The translations under genes were made by a program, and so were the position numbers. From contig JAQFVV010000055.1 of NCBI GenBank assembly GCA_028023455.1, positions 5,858,030-5,922,029 on the forward strand: a stretch of 64,000 nucleotides of DNA, written 5' to 3'. Source of the DNA: Epiperipatus broadwayi. Taxonomy: Eukaryota; Onychophora; Udeonychophora; Euonychophora; Peripatidae. Of this stretch, positions 26,001 through 41,000 are shown piece after piece; the first letter of the stretch is position 1, and every line of letters begins with the position of its first letter. The notes under the pieces were generated by a model, which saw only the letters and a program-made list of their open reading frames with translations, did no database searches and had not been told where the DNA came from.

Positions 26001-29000
26001 TTCCAAATGATCCATATTCATTTTTATCATGTGGAGAAGATGGAACAGTTCGGTGGTTTGATCTGCGAATGAAAACAAACTGTAATGTAGAAGATTGTAT
26101 AGAGGTGAACAACAGTTTTTTAAAAAAATATCTGTTTTGTTATTATTATTGCTTTCACAGCAGTTGTTTTTGTAAATGCCATAATTATCGTTTAAATTCA
26201 TTAGTTATTACAATATAAAATAAACAAAAGCAGCCCTACTTTAGTACTGTTTAGTGTAAAACTTAAGTAATCTAGGTTTTTCACATGGATGTACATTTTA
26301 ATATCCATTCCCAGACCAATTTCTAGTTTTTACCTTTATCAATGAGGATTTGGAATTCAAAGCTGGACCTTATTAGAGTTATGCATTGGGCAACCATGTT
26401 TGATTTTTTTTTAGTATTGAGCTAAAAGCTTGAATTTTAAGAAACCCTATGGCTTAAAATCCAAGGCCAACTAGTTAATATAATAATAATAATAATAATG
26501 GACAGCCTCAGAAAGAAATACGGCCATTCCAAATGGGGAAAAAAGAGAGAAAAAACTACTCTAGAAATCCAACTCAAAAAAAGTGAAAAAACTATTAAAT
26601 TTAGAAATGAGTTTTTTTGTGAATATACAAACCAATCTGTGAACCACAAATACGTCCACATATGATCCATTTTTTAGTTTACTTGACATTTTGCGAAGCG
26701 GTCTTTTAATTTCCTCAGTATCTTTCTAAAATACTTCAACACTATGTCTAATTGTAATTCTACAATGTATTCTATTCTCTACCATATCTTTCCAAAGGAA
26801 ACAATTGACATTGCATTTCTTTAATATATCTTTGAGGTAGGTCTTATATCGTAGTTTACCTTTTCCACAAAAAACATGCTCAAGTTCATCGTAAAACACC
26901 CTTTTACAAAGACTTCCATTGTTCTTTCGTTTTTACATGTCCAATCCAATGGAGATGTAACTACAATAGTGGACTTGATAGTATCTTATCCAGTAAGCTG
27001 AAAAACATACTGATTGGTTCTATGATCTTGCTGCTGTATTTACGAAAATTATGTGGAGCATCTTTAAGTGAAACTTTTCTAATGCTTTTATATTGTACTG
27101 ATAAGATATAAAGTTTCACTTCCATTACAGTAAATTAGGTAAAATAACAGTTCTCTGATGCAATATTCTACAAAAGCGGCAGCAGCACATTGGAATTTGT
27201 GTTCTATCTCAATATCCAAATCTACCATTATACTTATAAAACTTCCAAGGCATTAACTTGGTTCACTTTCTCAAGTTGATAACCAATTAAGCTAAAAGTT
27301 GTTGAGGATTTATCTTCAGCCATTGATTGCTAAAGAACTTGAGTTTTTTTAACATTAATTAATAAACTGAGATCTTTAAGTTGCATTCAAACATTAAGAA
27401 CATTCTACAAATCGTCTTTTGAACTGGCAAAAATAATACAATCATCAGCATGTTATATATCCAAAATCCAAGAAGTTTTTTTTTTTTTTTCGCTTTTAAT
27501 AGATTCAAATTAAAAATTCCACTATCAAACCTGTATTGTATCTTGATCTCTCTTTAATTAAGCTGACTATAAACACTTTCAAAAACCACTTTCCTAAAAA
27601 TTGAAAACAGCGTTGGAGCAAATACACACACATGTCTAACACCAGTTTTCATTTCAAATGCCTCAGATTTTTCACCTGTAGTAATAATTCTTCTCATTCC
27701 ATGATGTAGAAGCTATGTAATATAAATAAATTTTAGCAGATATCCCACTAATCTTGAACAATGCTTTAGACCTGTCCATGAATTGAATCAATGGCCTTAA
27801 TCAAATCAATAAAAGCAATATATAAATTGCATCTTTCTTTCTGATATATATTTTTTTTGCATTTGCTTGGCAACAAAAGCCATATTTGTAATGCTTCTTA
27901 TAATATACCAACCACACCTTAATTTACACTCTATAATGCAGTTTTAAGATATGATTTATTTATCTTCTCTTGTCTATAGTTTCAACTGTCCAACAGTCAT
28001 TATCAGAGCTATACAATTAATACTTATCTATACCTATATACACACATACATATACAAATACATATATATGAAAATAAAAAACATTTCACACACTCCAACT
28101 ATTAGCTTAAATTTGGACCTTTAATATATCTACAATCTAATGCTTCTTGATGTTCTAAAACCACATTGAGTCTCTCTGGTAAACTTACTCAACATTTTTT
28201 GATTACTTTTGTTGTAGTGAATAATAATGATTCGACAATAATATCTTTCTCCAAATATAAATCAGATATAATGGATATATCATCAAAAGTTGTCATCTCA
28301 ATTCTTGTATCATTAGTTAAAAGGTGATGAAAATATTCTTTCCACTTATTCAAAATATCATTGCATTGTATGACAGAGTGCCTTTTCTGCATTTAATAGA
28401 ATTATAATACTGTTTCTCAAATCCATATGTTATTTTCAGCGTGTCTAAAAAAATCTAGAATGACCACTCTCAGCAAATGTGTGTATCTTCTGTGCAGTTT
28501 TAATCCATCAATCCTTTTTAAATCTTTTTGCCAATCATTGAATTTTTGCATTCATATGTTTATATTTATTAAGAAGTTCCACATTTAATCTATTATTCTT
28601 CCAGATAGAAAATGCCACGTGTTTTCTTTTAATTAAATCACTAGTAATAAGATCATTGTCAGAAAAACAATCATGATTCCTTTTTGTAGTGATCCCCAAA
28701 ATAGATTTACTTGTATCCATAAAACACCCTATAAGAGAATGCCATGCTTTATTAATATGACAGTCCTAAAGATGCTAATTAGCAATTTCATGTTTAATAA
28801 CTTAAAATTTAGTATATACAGTAGATTCTTAATGTAATATTAAATCATCTATGTAATTTATTACTGTTTCACAATGTTGTAATTACCACCCTCTTTGATA
28901 GTTTCGATTGCCCCAGCAATCTTCTTTAGAATTTTTATTTATATTTCCAAACCTCAAATAAATGAAAGTTCTGAAGAAGATTGCTAGGGCAATCGAAACT

Positions 29001-32000
29001 ATCAAAGAGGGTGGTAATTACAACATTGTGAAACAGTAATAAATTGCATAGATGATTTAATATTATACTATATACATTTGGGAATGCAATAAGAAAGATT
29101 AGTTATTATACTTTTTGAACAGTAGTTTCTTCTAACATCGTTTTTCTTGTGAATATGATCAGAACAACATTAATCATTTTAATCTTGGCGCATCTGTCCA
29201 ACTGTCTGTTCTTGTAAGTTGTAATGTAAATTTTTCTTGTATCCATGTTCCTTTATGGTGGATTTTCTCGCTAAACAAAGTGTTTATGATAGTCAATCTA
29301 TGTGTTGTGCATAAATTCAGTAATAATCACTAAACATCACATAATCCTAACATCTAGTTGCAATAATCTCAGATTCAAGGCTCCTCACTGATGAAAGCCA
29401 TAAGCTAGATACTACTCTGGGGCTATTGGACGAGTAGGCATTAGATAGGGATTTTATACACAAACCTTCTTGCATCCATTGATTATTCTGGCTTGCACTG
29501 AATGGCGCTACTATATGGAGAGTTTAGCCTCTGTGTAAATTTAATAATAACAAACCATTTGAATTTAGCACCCACTCCATTATTTTTAATAATTTTTGGC
29601 CAAAGGCTACTATTACTTGTACCGCTCCAAGAAAAAAAGTTCAATCTTTGGAACCTTTTCTAAGTTCTCTGAATCTAACATTGGAGGGTAGGTATTAATA
29701 AGTCTCATTGTGTACAGGGAGTTTTAACATCATTAGCTTTTCGTTGATAAAAAATCAATACCATGCCTTTCATTGACTGATCTGCCATTCCATAAAAAAT
29801 TGTACCCATTCTGTTTTTATTAAACTTCCTTCCTTTGGACAACTTTTGCTATGAGCAGCTCGATCAATCTAAAATTTTGGCAAATCTTTAGCCACTAGTT
29901 CTCCATTATTAACTTGAAGAGCTTTTATCATGTAAAGTTCACATATTTCATGTATTTATATTTAGAAAAAAAATAGATTTGAACCACTTTTCTTTATTAC
30001 TGCGCTGTCTTTTGCTTTATCACTATTAATATTATTTTTATTATTTATACTGCTGAAATGAATAATCTCCCAGGTAGCCAGATTGTATGAGTCTGGCGGT
30101 TTTTAAACCACATTTATAGGCCTTTCCGCTTTTGGACTAGGCAGGGCATCCCTAAATGGGGCTGTCTAAACATACAACCTTTGTCAGCTGAAAGTCCTAC
30201 CTAATTGAAATGCAGTTCCAAACCAACTCATTAGTGATTGATTGTACTGCCTTGAATGAAGATCACAATTAAGGATTGCCAGCCTACTAAGCCTGTCTGT
30301 CCCCACAATGTTATCTTAATTCTCAAGAACTTGAGCTTAAAAGGGGGGTGGGGGTGGAATTAGAAATGTTAGGTGTTTTGTTAAAGAATGGAAATGTTGC
30401 GCAAACACACACACCACTGATATAATTAATATAAGATATTCAATAGAACGAAAAGCTCATGATGGCCAGACCCTACAATAGCTTGAATGATCAAAGAAGA
30501 AAAAGTGAGAAGCAGAAAAGGCTATTTATAATGGAAGCAATACCTAACCTTTGATGAACCAACATTCTATCCTACAAGGCAGCAAGATCTCTTAGTTGGA
30601 CACTGTTTATTTGTTATTCACATTTGGCCTAACCGTAGAACCTGCTGATAGTCCGAGCAAATTGGTTTGTGTTTAAAATCTTAGGTTTTTTGAATTTTAA
30701 GTTTTTAGCTTGATAATAAAATAGAGGTTGAAGGTTATTACCTGAAGCATTTCTGCAGTTAATTCTAGATTGAATTCCCAATTTCTCATTAATAAATCCG
30801 AAAGCCACAAATCAGTCTGGAGAAGGCAGTCAATCCTCAAGTTTACAATACTACAGTATTTGCTGTAATTGTTACCATTATTAGCCTTCTATTTTTATAT
30901 CGCACTTTGTTGTTATTAGTGATGTGCATTTTAATGATGTGGATAGTGAAGGGTGGAATATTTGCATTTAGCAGGTGACAAGTGATGACACGCTGTAACT
31001 AACATTATTACTCGATTGTAATACCCTGCTATTGTTGTTTGCATTCTGGCAAATAATTGAACATAAAAAAATACAGTGTTTTTCTCAACGCACTGATCAA
31101 AGAACCACAATTATTTATGATAAAAGGAATAAATTTTTTTTATTTTTTTTATGTAAATAATTATTGTCCTTTTATCATTAGCATTTCATTATTGTGAAAA
31201 GGTATTAAAGTATTTTTAATATTCTATATATCGTCACATATGTGGGCCAAGTGAAACTTTATAAAAATTTTCAAAACTCTTGAAATTTTCTTTTTTATAA
31301 CCATCCAATATTTGATATGTAAATAGATCTTGAGCTAGTTTTAACTAGAAGATAAAGTAAGAGTGAAAATGCTCAAACCCTCTGCAGTGGGCTTTTTAAA
31401 AGCTATTTTTACCTTTACCAAAGCTGTAACGATAATTGAAATTGCTTTTTGAAATGCTCAAAAATTGATGCAAGAAATTACCAAACTTCCTAGCTTAAAC
31501 CGTAGGATAAGACTGATTACTCAAGCTTACACTACATTAAATATAAATTTTCAACAAAAAATTGTGCACATATATTCATGACCATTGTTGGATGATAATG
31601 ATCTTTATTAGGAATGAATATCAAGAAGACAATTTTGCCTATGTAGTGGTACAAATCTTTTACAGAAGTATGGCTCCAAATTTATTTGTGTACAGAATGA
31701 AATACTAAAAATCGCCAAGTCACTCTAAAAACCCTTAAGCATTTACTATATCATACACACTTATTAGAGATATATTTTAACCAATAAACATCACATGATT
31801 ACCATTTTTTATGTTTTCTCTTAACTGTAAAACTCTCTACACATATTGCCACTCGGTGCAAGCCAGAGTAATCAATGGATGCCAGAAGGCTTGTGCGTAA
31901 AATCCCCATCTAATGCCTACTCATCCAATATCCTCTGACTAGTTTTTGGCTTGAGGCCTTCGTCAGTGAGGAGCCTTGGATCTGAGAGCACTGCACCTAG

Positions 32001-35000
32001 ATCTTAGGATCTAATGCAACCGCCCAGCAGCCACCTTTTATTTCCACTTAGCCACAAAACCATGAGACAAATTGAAAACACTATATTTTCAATCCAAGCT
32101 TATCAGCTTATATAGTTATTTATGTCTGAACTCAGTTCAGTACCTATACATTTTGGTGTCTTTGGTTCTTTGATAACCATGGCCACCACTATCCCATTAG
32201 GCAGGATTGGTTTTAAGCCAATAAACATCACATGATCATCATTTCTTATGCCTGCTCTTAACTGTTATTAAAACCAGCAAAACTCTATACGTATTGCCAC
32301 TCAGTGCAAGCCAGAGTAATCAATGGATGCCAGAAGGCTTGTGCATAAAATCTCCATCTAGTGCCTACTCATCCAATATCAGACTAGTTTTTGGCTTGAG
32401 GCTTCGTCTGTGAGGAGCCTTGGATCTGAGAGTACTATATAAGCTGATGAGCTTGAATTGGAAATATAGTATTTTCAATTTAAGTCTCATAGTTTGAAGT
32501 TAAGTAGAGATAAAAATTGGCTGCTTGAGGGTTGCATTAGATTTTAAGATCTAGCAGCAGTGCTCTCAGATCCAAGGCTCCTCACTGACGAAGCCAGAAA
32601 CTAGTCGGGGATATTGGATGAGTAGGCACTAGATAGGGATTTTATGCACAAGCCTTCTGGCATCCATTGATTACTCTGGCTTGCACTGAGTGGCAAATAC
32701 ATGTAGAGAGTTTTGCCTGTTTTAAAAAGGTATTTTTTTACTAGTATATTGCTTTGAAATGGAAATAGAATCCATTTAGCACCTTTTTTTTAATAGGTAG
32801 AATCCATGATAAGGAATTTACGGCTGAGTTGATTTCAGATTCACAAACTTTTGAGTATAAATGTTGGATTTTCTCAAGCATAAAATCAATAAATGTTTAA
32901 ACGTAGCAGTCTCCAAACAATTTGCCTTTCAATTCTATTGAAGCAAATTGTACACGGGCAGACTATTGATAATCAAAAGGAGGATATCTCTCATGATTTG
33001 AACAACGTTATCACATTGTTAAACCACTAAACATCACATGATCACCATTTGCTATGCTTACATGAACTGTTAAACCTACTATATTGAGAAATTTATCACT
33101 GTGTTATCACAGGATTATTTTCATCCAGTCATTGTTCTACAAGAGTTCATTTTCAGTGCTATTATTTGACATTTTGCATAATCATGCTCATTGCACTTAA
33201 CACACAATGTTTTTAAACAATTATCTTCTAAAATGTTCTTGTTTATTCAACTATTACAAGGAACGTGGTGATATTACACATCTCCCGCCTTTAATCACCT
33301 AACATAAATGTCATGCATAGTTTAGTATAGTGGTAGAATGCCATACTCTGGAACATAAAAAAAAGTGCTCGGATCAATTCCAATTTCAAACTTCTTGTGA
33401 ATTTCCAAGCAATAAAACTATTCAGTTATTTATTTATTCTTAATGTTACTGAACTTTTATGAGCCATTTTCAAGCAGTTAATGAAACAGCAATTTTCTTC
33501 ATTTATATCTTCTCCCACAAGAGAAATGTATTAATATCCTAAATGTTGCATAATTTTATCCACAGGTATATAAATAATTTTAGGTAGAAAGGATTTAGTC
33601 CTAGGCCATATTAATCAAAGTATTAGATGTTCCCATTATTTTGTCTTCGGCCTACAAGAAAGGTTAAAACGTTATCTTTATTTGTCTTTTTATTGAAAGC
33701 AAATCATAAAAAGTCAAGCTTATTTAATATATATATATATATAGATGAAACATAAACATTAATTTTAGGTCCAGCATATGCAGGAGCGAATCACTATTGA
33801 TGAAGGTTGCATATATTGTTCATGATGCTTAAGTATCTAATAATAGTTGGATAACCCATTTACCAATTAAAACTAAGGATAGTTTGCTTGATTATGGTCT
33901 GATTACCTGAATCAAATATCCTAGGTCTTCTTTATGATTTTGGAATAAAATCTAGCTATGTGAATCTAGGAAATTTTTACAAGTCACAACTAGGCTTAGA
34001 ATTTTTTTAAATACCGGGGCTGGAGTCAGGGTAGCTAGCCACTCAGTACTGGTTGCTAAATGAGTATTTATTAGTTATCATTAACTAGAAGGCAAATGTC
34101 TAGATAATGTGGATTGGTCAAATGAAGGTTGATGTGCTAATTGTAAAAGGAAAAAATACAATTATCATATGATGCAGCCTTAACCGTTAATGGTGGGGAG
34201 GGGGCATTATACTGCCATAGGCTCTGGTTCCGTGATTTAATCTTTTTCGTCATATATTCTGGTAAGATAGAAAATGTCAATTATTTTGCACTAATTTAAA
34301 TATTAAGAAAAATGTATTTTGAAAGTGGAAGGTGTTATAAAAATTGTGTCAAATAAGAAACCATATGTCTTTTCTGTAATGTTTATGTATTTTTAAATAT
34401 CCAAGTGAAATAGAAATTGTTTTTTTTTTTCTATTTACCATTATAATAGGAAGTGTTTTTAATAATGGAATTTATTTCATAAAACTTTTATTGGTATTGT
34501 TTTTAGGATATTTTAATTAATTGTCGGAGGGCTGTCACATCTCTTACTGTAAATAGTTTAACTCCTTACCACCTAGCTGTGGGCTGCTCTGATAGCACTG
34601 TGAGATTGTTTGATAGGCGAATGTTAGGAACTCGTGCAACAGGTAACTTCATTTTTTTTTTCTTTTTTTTGTATAAATTATGATCACTTTGAATCTTCTA
34701 TTGATTGCTTTTTCAACAGGTCAACTTATATTAAAGGTATTTGAGTATATATAATATTTTTGCATCATGGCTTGATATTAATAAATTTATTATTTCTGTA
34801 ATTGGTCTGTCTTTTATAACATAATAGAATAAATCAAACTTTAATATTTCATTTGTTTCTTTATTCCATTCTTTAGTCACTATTACATAGTTTTTTTTTA
34901 TTTTGATGACATTTATTTGTAATCTTTGACTAGCTGGAATTTAATTAGAGGGGGATGTTGTTTAATACACATTTTTATGCAATGCGAAAAGTGTAATTAA

Positions 35001-38000
35001 CATTTTGCAGTGTGGAATCTTACTTACGTTTTTATTTTCGTGTATAAAATTAAAATTAAAAATATATTCAATAATAATGTCATTTAATTTTTCGACTTGC
35101 ACAATATAAGATAAACGAGCATTATCTAATGCCATCTACTGTAGACTTGAGTAATCATTGATTACTGGGTGCCTTATTGCATTTTAAATCTCTATTTACA
35201 GACCGGTTTTTGGCCTTTGCCTTTGTTGAGGAGGCTTGGAATTTCAAAGCTGGAAGTAATCCAGGCATACATCCAGCAAATATTTTTATTCCATTTTTCT
35301 AATCAAACTTCTCTGAAATTTAAATTACTCTAAAGTCAATCAAAGATCTGACTAGTTTTTTTATTATTAGTAGGCATATTTTTCCTCCGGCTAGGAATGT
35401 TAATAATTACTTAATTCTTTAGCCTACACAATAAGAGCATTTTTCTAACTCTAATGCCATCTATTGTAAGTTTGAGTAATCAGATGCGTTATTTCAAGTT
35501 GTTAGCTTGAATGATAAAATGGAGTTAAAAGTGATTGCCAGATGGATAACTGCATTATTTCCAGTTTAGGATCCCACGTGTAATTGTATTAATGGCAAAA
35601 GCTAGAAACTGCTCTTGGGTTGAGAATTAAAAATGTGATAAGGCATCTAATAATCACTTATTACCTATTCTTACAATCGATGGCATTAGAGCAGAGAGCT
35701 GCTTTACTTTTATTTTAATAATATATTCAACCTTTTTTAGTAGCAATATTTAAATTTTAGTTGTATTAATTTTTTTTTAATGACTTCTTAATACGATCAT
35801 AATAGTTTTTTATTATATTAAATTTGATTTTATCATAAAACATTCACATTTTTAATCAATTAATGAATTATAAAATAGCTTTAATAAAGTTTGACTTGAT
35901 ATGTATTTTGCAGGAAATTATACAGGACGAGGAATCCAAGGCATGTTTTGTAGGTTTATTGCTCCGTCTTTGGAGGGGAAATCTCATCGAATTACATCTT
36001 TACAATATAGTCCAGATGGTTGGGAAGTCCTAGTCAGTTATTCGTCAGAATATGTTTATTTATTTAATATCAAAGTAATTCTCAAATCAATATTTATTTG
36101 TATAATAGATATAAATAGATTGTTTTCGAATATATATGAAACCAATCAAATCTTTCAAATATGTGACATACTTCTCCAAAGCTTTTGAAATATCACTCAG
36201 TGTAAAATGTTCCGGACGAATCTTACCATACATGCGTTTTCACACGGAAATCTTCATCTTGTAAGTTCATTGGAGAATAATTTGTTAAATCATTTAAGCT
36301 TTAAAATCAAATTGATTGTGATTAAGACATATAAATAAAAAATTCTGACTCGTTTGTTCAAGTGCTTAAGTCTTGAGCTCAGCTGAACAGGTTTACCATG
36401 AGATGCATATATAGGGAAAGGAATTTGTTCAGAAAATTTTAGACTGAGTGCATCCCAAATCCAGATTTAATTGGTTGTCGTTATTTATTAAATGTATAAT
36501 TCAATTTGTTTTATATGTGTGTATGTCTATATCCAATCCCTGACAATGTTCGCTATAATCAGTAAGAAGTTCTAAACATTGATTATTTGGATTTAAATAG
36601 TTTTATTGCACTGACAATTGCCATTAGCAAAATGGGAGATGTTAAACTTTATTACTTGCTGAGATTCTTTCAAAAAGTTATTGATATTTTATTTTAAAGG
36701 ATATTAATTCCTAAAGTATGGAGATATAAATTGTATTTAATAAATAGCAGCATAGCTAAATGCATTTTTGACGACCATCCTTGTCAAAGGCAATAAATAG
36801 AAAATTAAAAAAAAAACAAGTTTTTAAAAAACATTACATCAAACCTCAACATAGAAGTTACAAAGTCACCAGTCTAATTGCGCATATTCCAAACAATACT
36901 CAACCAAACACTATTAGGCTTTCTATTCATTACAAAATTACCTTTAGAAATAAACCAAGTCTTTTTAATCTTATATTTTCTATCAATGTGTTCACTACAA
37001 ACTATTTTCATTTCATAGGATTGAAAATGCGGCCAAATAAGCACTTTGTTCCAAAAACATTGTTATCGAAGAATCCAACTTAGCTTGTTTGTTTTGGATT
37101 CACCATAATAAACATAATGGTATTTAATCAAATAAACAATACAAGAACATTCCTTAGGATAAACAACATGTGTCTTGTATAAAGCACAGTTTGAGAGAAT
37201 CTTTGTTGCTATTTGTAAGAAATGACTTGTGGGGAGACAGACATTAAGTGTTGCAGAGCATCAGATTTCAATATTAGCTTTCCTTGAGGTGATTTATCCA
37301 CAAATATATATATACATATAATTAATAGATAAATGCTCTTTGAAATATATCAAAACATATCTGAATATGTGTTATCTTCAGTCATATCAAAACATATCTG
37401 AATATGTGTTATCTTCAGTCATAATCGAATCAATGTTCATTATTCAGTTGTATCCACTAATATATATGTGTTAATTAATAGATAAATACACTTTGAAATA
37501 TATGGAAACATATCTGAATAGCTGTCGACTTTAATCGTAATAGAATAAACATTCATTATTCGATTGAATATATTTCAGGAAATGCTCATCATTATTTTCA
37601 TTGTAGTAATGCCAATCATCCATGCAAATAATATAACATTTCTTTGTCTCGTATTAATAACAGTGAATCAACCAACATTAAAGCCATATTACAATAAGCT
37701 GATTTATAGAAAGACTGCAGCATTGAATATTTATACCATATTAATTGATTTGTTATTAATAAAAGATTACTGATCATTATGTTTATGCAGACAATCAATA
37801 ACGCTCCATAACAGCCGATATTGGAGGTTTGACATGGTATGGGAACTGAATAACGAATGTTTTATATACTCTGTTTACAATTGATATGCAATTGCATATT
37901 TTTATTTTGATTCTGTATTTCTGGCTGGATTTTATCTGCTATTATTCAAGTAGTATAGGTAGTTCGGTAGCAGTTCATGTTATTAGAAGTACCGGTAATG

Positions 38001-41000
38001 GAAAATAGACTACGGATTACTTATGATGCGATATGGCAAATAAATATTCTATCCAATCTGAAATTCATAGAATCAGATTAAAAGGGCAAGAGAAGTGATT
38101 TTTCTGTCTGAAATTAGGTAGAATGTATAGAGTATTACAACCAAGTGTTGGTCATCGGTAGTGGTAGTTTGCGCTTGCATTAAGAAACTATACGATATTT
38201 AAATAATATTTTAATTTGCGAAGCGCAGATAATTGGAAACTGAAATAAATTGAGATACTGCAAAATCTCTAGCGCTCGTTATAATACTTATCTGACAACC
38301 AATCAGATGTCATGATAACTGTCCAAATGAAATCCAAACCTAAACAGACAACAAAGATTTTACAAGCCAATCAGATGTCATGATAGCTGTCCAAATGAAA
38401 TCCAAACCTAAACACACAACAAAGATTTTACAAGAAAAGAGCAGCCACCCTTTGAAATATTATTTACATACTTTACTGCTTTTTATGTATTCTAAAAACT
38501 ACTGTGTAGTAAATCATAGGATTTCACGTTGTACGTTTATGATTTAGACTTGGTGAGTTGATTGTGAAGATATTTAAAGCTTCAAGCTTTCAAACCTAAA
38601 TGCTTATGACTGGCTTAGATATGTAGAAAGAAAAGTAGAGAAAAGGGTGGCCGCCTTTTTCTCGTAAAATCTTTGTTGGGTGTTGGATTTCATTTGGACA
38701 GCTATCATGACATCTGATTGGCTGTCAGATAAGTATTATAACGAGCTCTAGAGATTTTGCAGTATCTCAATTTATATGATATTTAATGATTGAAAATAAT
38801 TTATTCTTTATTCGGTTTGGAAAATTTGTAAGAGTATGTGTCATCATATCAGACATTCAAAGTTAAGAGAAGATTCATTTACTAAAGTTACTGTTAGGCC
38901 ATTCATATATTGTTAAAAAATTATTATAAGGTATTTGATACATTGAAACACGATGCTTCCAGTATTACTAAATATCCAGAAATGACATTTTTTTTAAGTA
39001 AATGAATTATGTGGATTGGAACACATGATAATAAATAAATAATTTATAAATATATTGAAATAAGGGCTTCATGATGCAGAGGTAGCACTTTTGCCTATCA
39101 TGTCTATAATCTGGGGTTTAAATTTAAGTCAAGTGAAATTCTTTTTAAAGAGGCTTAGAATTTTTCTTACAGGTAGTTGACCCATAACCAACCCAGTTGC
39201 GCACTTAACCACAGTCAGTAAATGGTATTTGACATCCTAGCTATAGGATAAAACAAAGATGGAAAATTACTCAAAAGTTCATCACCAAGTAATTGGCAAG
39301 TCTGATGAATGCTACCTCCTTCTACACTGTTTTTTTTAATGAGGGATTGTTGGAAATTTTTATCCTGTAGTTGGCTAGTTGTTGAAAAGACTACATTATC
39401 TTTTACCTAAAATTGAAAACTTAATTAAAATTGGTCTTGTTAAAAATTTAACAAAGAACATATTTTTTAAAATATACTTGTTATGATTATATGATCTGAT
39501 GTAAAATGGTTTCTCCATAAATAAAGTCTGAAGTTTCTATGGCATAAGGTATTAGCCAAATTAACCATTACCTCCTTTCATAACCCTTATGTACCTCAAT
39601 AAATTCATTTATTTTTTATTGTGCAGTTATTTTTCCATTAGTTAAAGCATCAAAGTGGTTTTTAGAAAACTCGTTGTGCAATATTATATTTAATGTTGTG
39701 TAATCGTAAGCTGCAATAACACAAGATTCAGCTGTAAAGCCAAATCTTTATTTATATAACTACAGTTTTTGTAAATCCAAGTTTACGTAAACAATTTTTG
39801 TTAAACGTAAAATGCAAAAATTTCAAAAAGTGTAATATTCAAATCAACACTGCTTTCGTTTTTTGTATACTTCATTGCTATATGAACATCCCTTATGATT
39901 CATTGTAGCATTTCCTTTAGTCTTGGGTAAATATTCATTATGCAAAATTCAGCCTGCACAAAACGATATGGAATAGATCACTTAGGTAAATAGCTGACTG
40001 CCTGTACTGATTTCAGGAAGTCATCTTTGTTAGCTCTTCCTTTGTAACCATTATAACTGATTATTATGTTCATCCTCTTATGGTGCACTTTTTATTTATT
40101 TGTTTGCTTTCTAGTAAACTTATTTGATTGTAATTGCTCCTGATGTTTACGTTTCTTATCAGGATTTTTAAAAGTTTGAATACTTATAAGGTATTAAGAA
40201 CAGGGAGAAAGGGAAAAACTCAAGTTCACATACATGTACACACACTTACACATTGCTGAAAAGTTTTATTTGTTCTCAGTGTGGATAATGTTTCATATCA
40301 TTTTGATAAAGTATATGTGTGGGAACGTAAGATTAGCTGATATCAGTGAACTTACTAAAAAAGGGCAAACTGATTTTTGAATGCCTAATATGGGATTTAT
40401 TATTGTAGGATATGAAAAATGGTGATCCTAAAAAATTTAGTCCAGCAACCAAACCATTTGATACTGAAGTAAGTAAGAAACATATATATTTTTCTTTCTT
40501 ACTTAATATAAGTCTTTTTAAATTTTGATTTATTTTAAAAGGCATGTTTATGTTAATGCATTAATTTAGTGTACTTTTATTCACTGTTTTATTATGTCTA
40601 ATGATTTACAGTTTTTGTTTGTCTATAAAACAATGAATATATGTGATGCCATGTGTGGTTTAGGACAGTGGTAGCATTTACTGACTTGAGAGGTAAAGAT
40701 ATTTGATCAAGATTCAACTCATGATTTTTGGTGCTGGAACATCACATAATCTCCCAAACAACTAACAATTTTATTATTTTTTTTCCCAATATACAAGGGG
40801 ACCCAAAAATAATCAGAATTTTGTAATAAAAAACTTATATTTATTTTTAGGTGTTCAAAGTGTTGCGCTTTCAAATTATAGTCTATTGACTGCAAAGCAT
40901 TAGTTTAAACATGTTTTTCATTTTTCAAAATAGTCTGGAAACATTTGCAACGTGATATGCCTTTTAACATCTTCATCATAGTCTGCAAAAAAAAAAAAGA

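Larger units (their letters stand above)
26480..29235 (-). pseudogene. Decayed antisense non-LTR retrotransposon (LINE) with a palindrome inserted in it
   Basis: Read on the minus strand, many short in-order blocks survive. An endonuclease-end block lies near 29215-29110 ('SWTDAPRLK', then 'SYSQEKRC', like 'SWTHPRSKHWHLIDYVL-R-RD'). A linker block (28720-28535) contains '[21 protein letters not shown]'-like text. A pre-RT block contains '[17 protein letters not shown]' (28360-28310). The RT block '[11 protein letters not shown]' lies near 28175. A 'YLGS-I--DG-LD-EI' equivalent ('[20 protein letters not shown]') lies near 27250-27190, and a C-terminal '[17 protein letters not shown]' block near 26950-26900. 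Frameshifts and stops are scattered throughout. (AAT)n at 26480-26499 may be its 3' tail. Subfamily uncertain (Jockey/RTE-like grade). Confidence 0.75.

Noticed and set aside
31777-32725. Interpreted first as one long element
   Set aside because: A second copy of the family-A start ('aataaacatcacatgatca') at about 32220 shows two elements in tandem.
36781-37083. Basic 100-codon open frame
   Set aside because: Composition is that of AT-rich intron (Lys/Asn/Ile/Phe), with no domain and no splice support.
37321-37560. CRISPR-like spaced repeats
   Set aside because: Two tandem copies plus one loose copy without regular spacers, in a eukaryotic intron.
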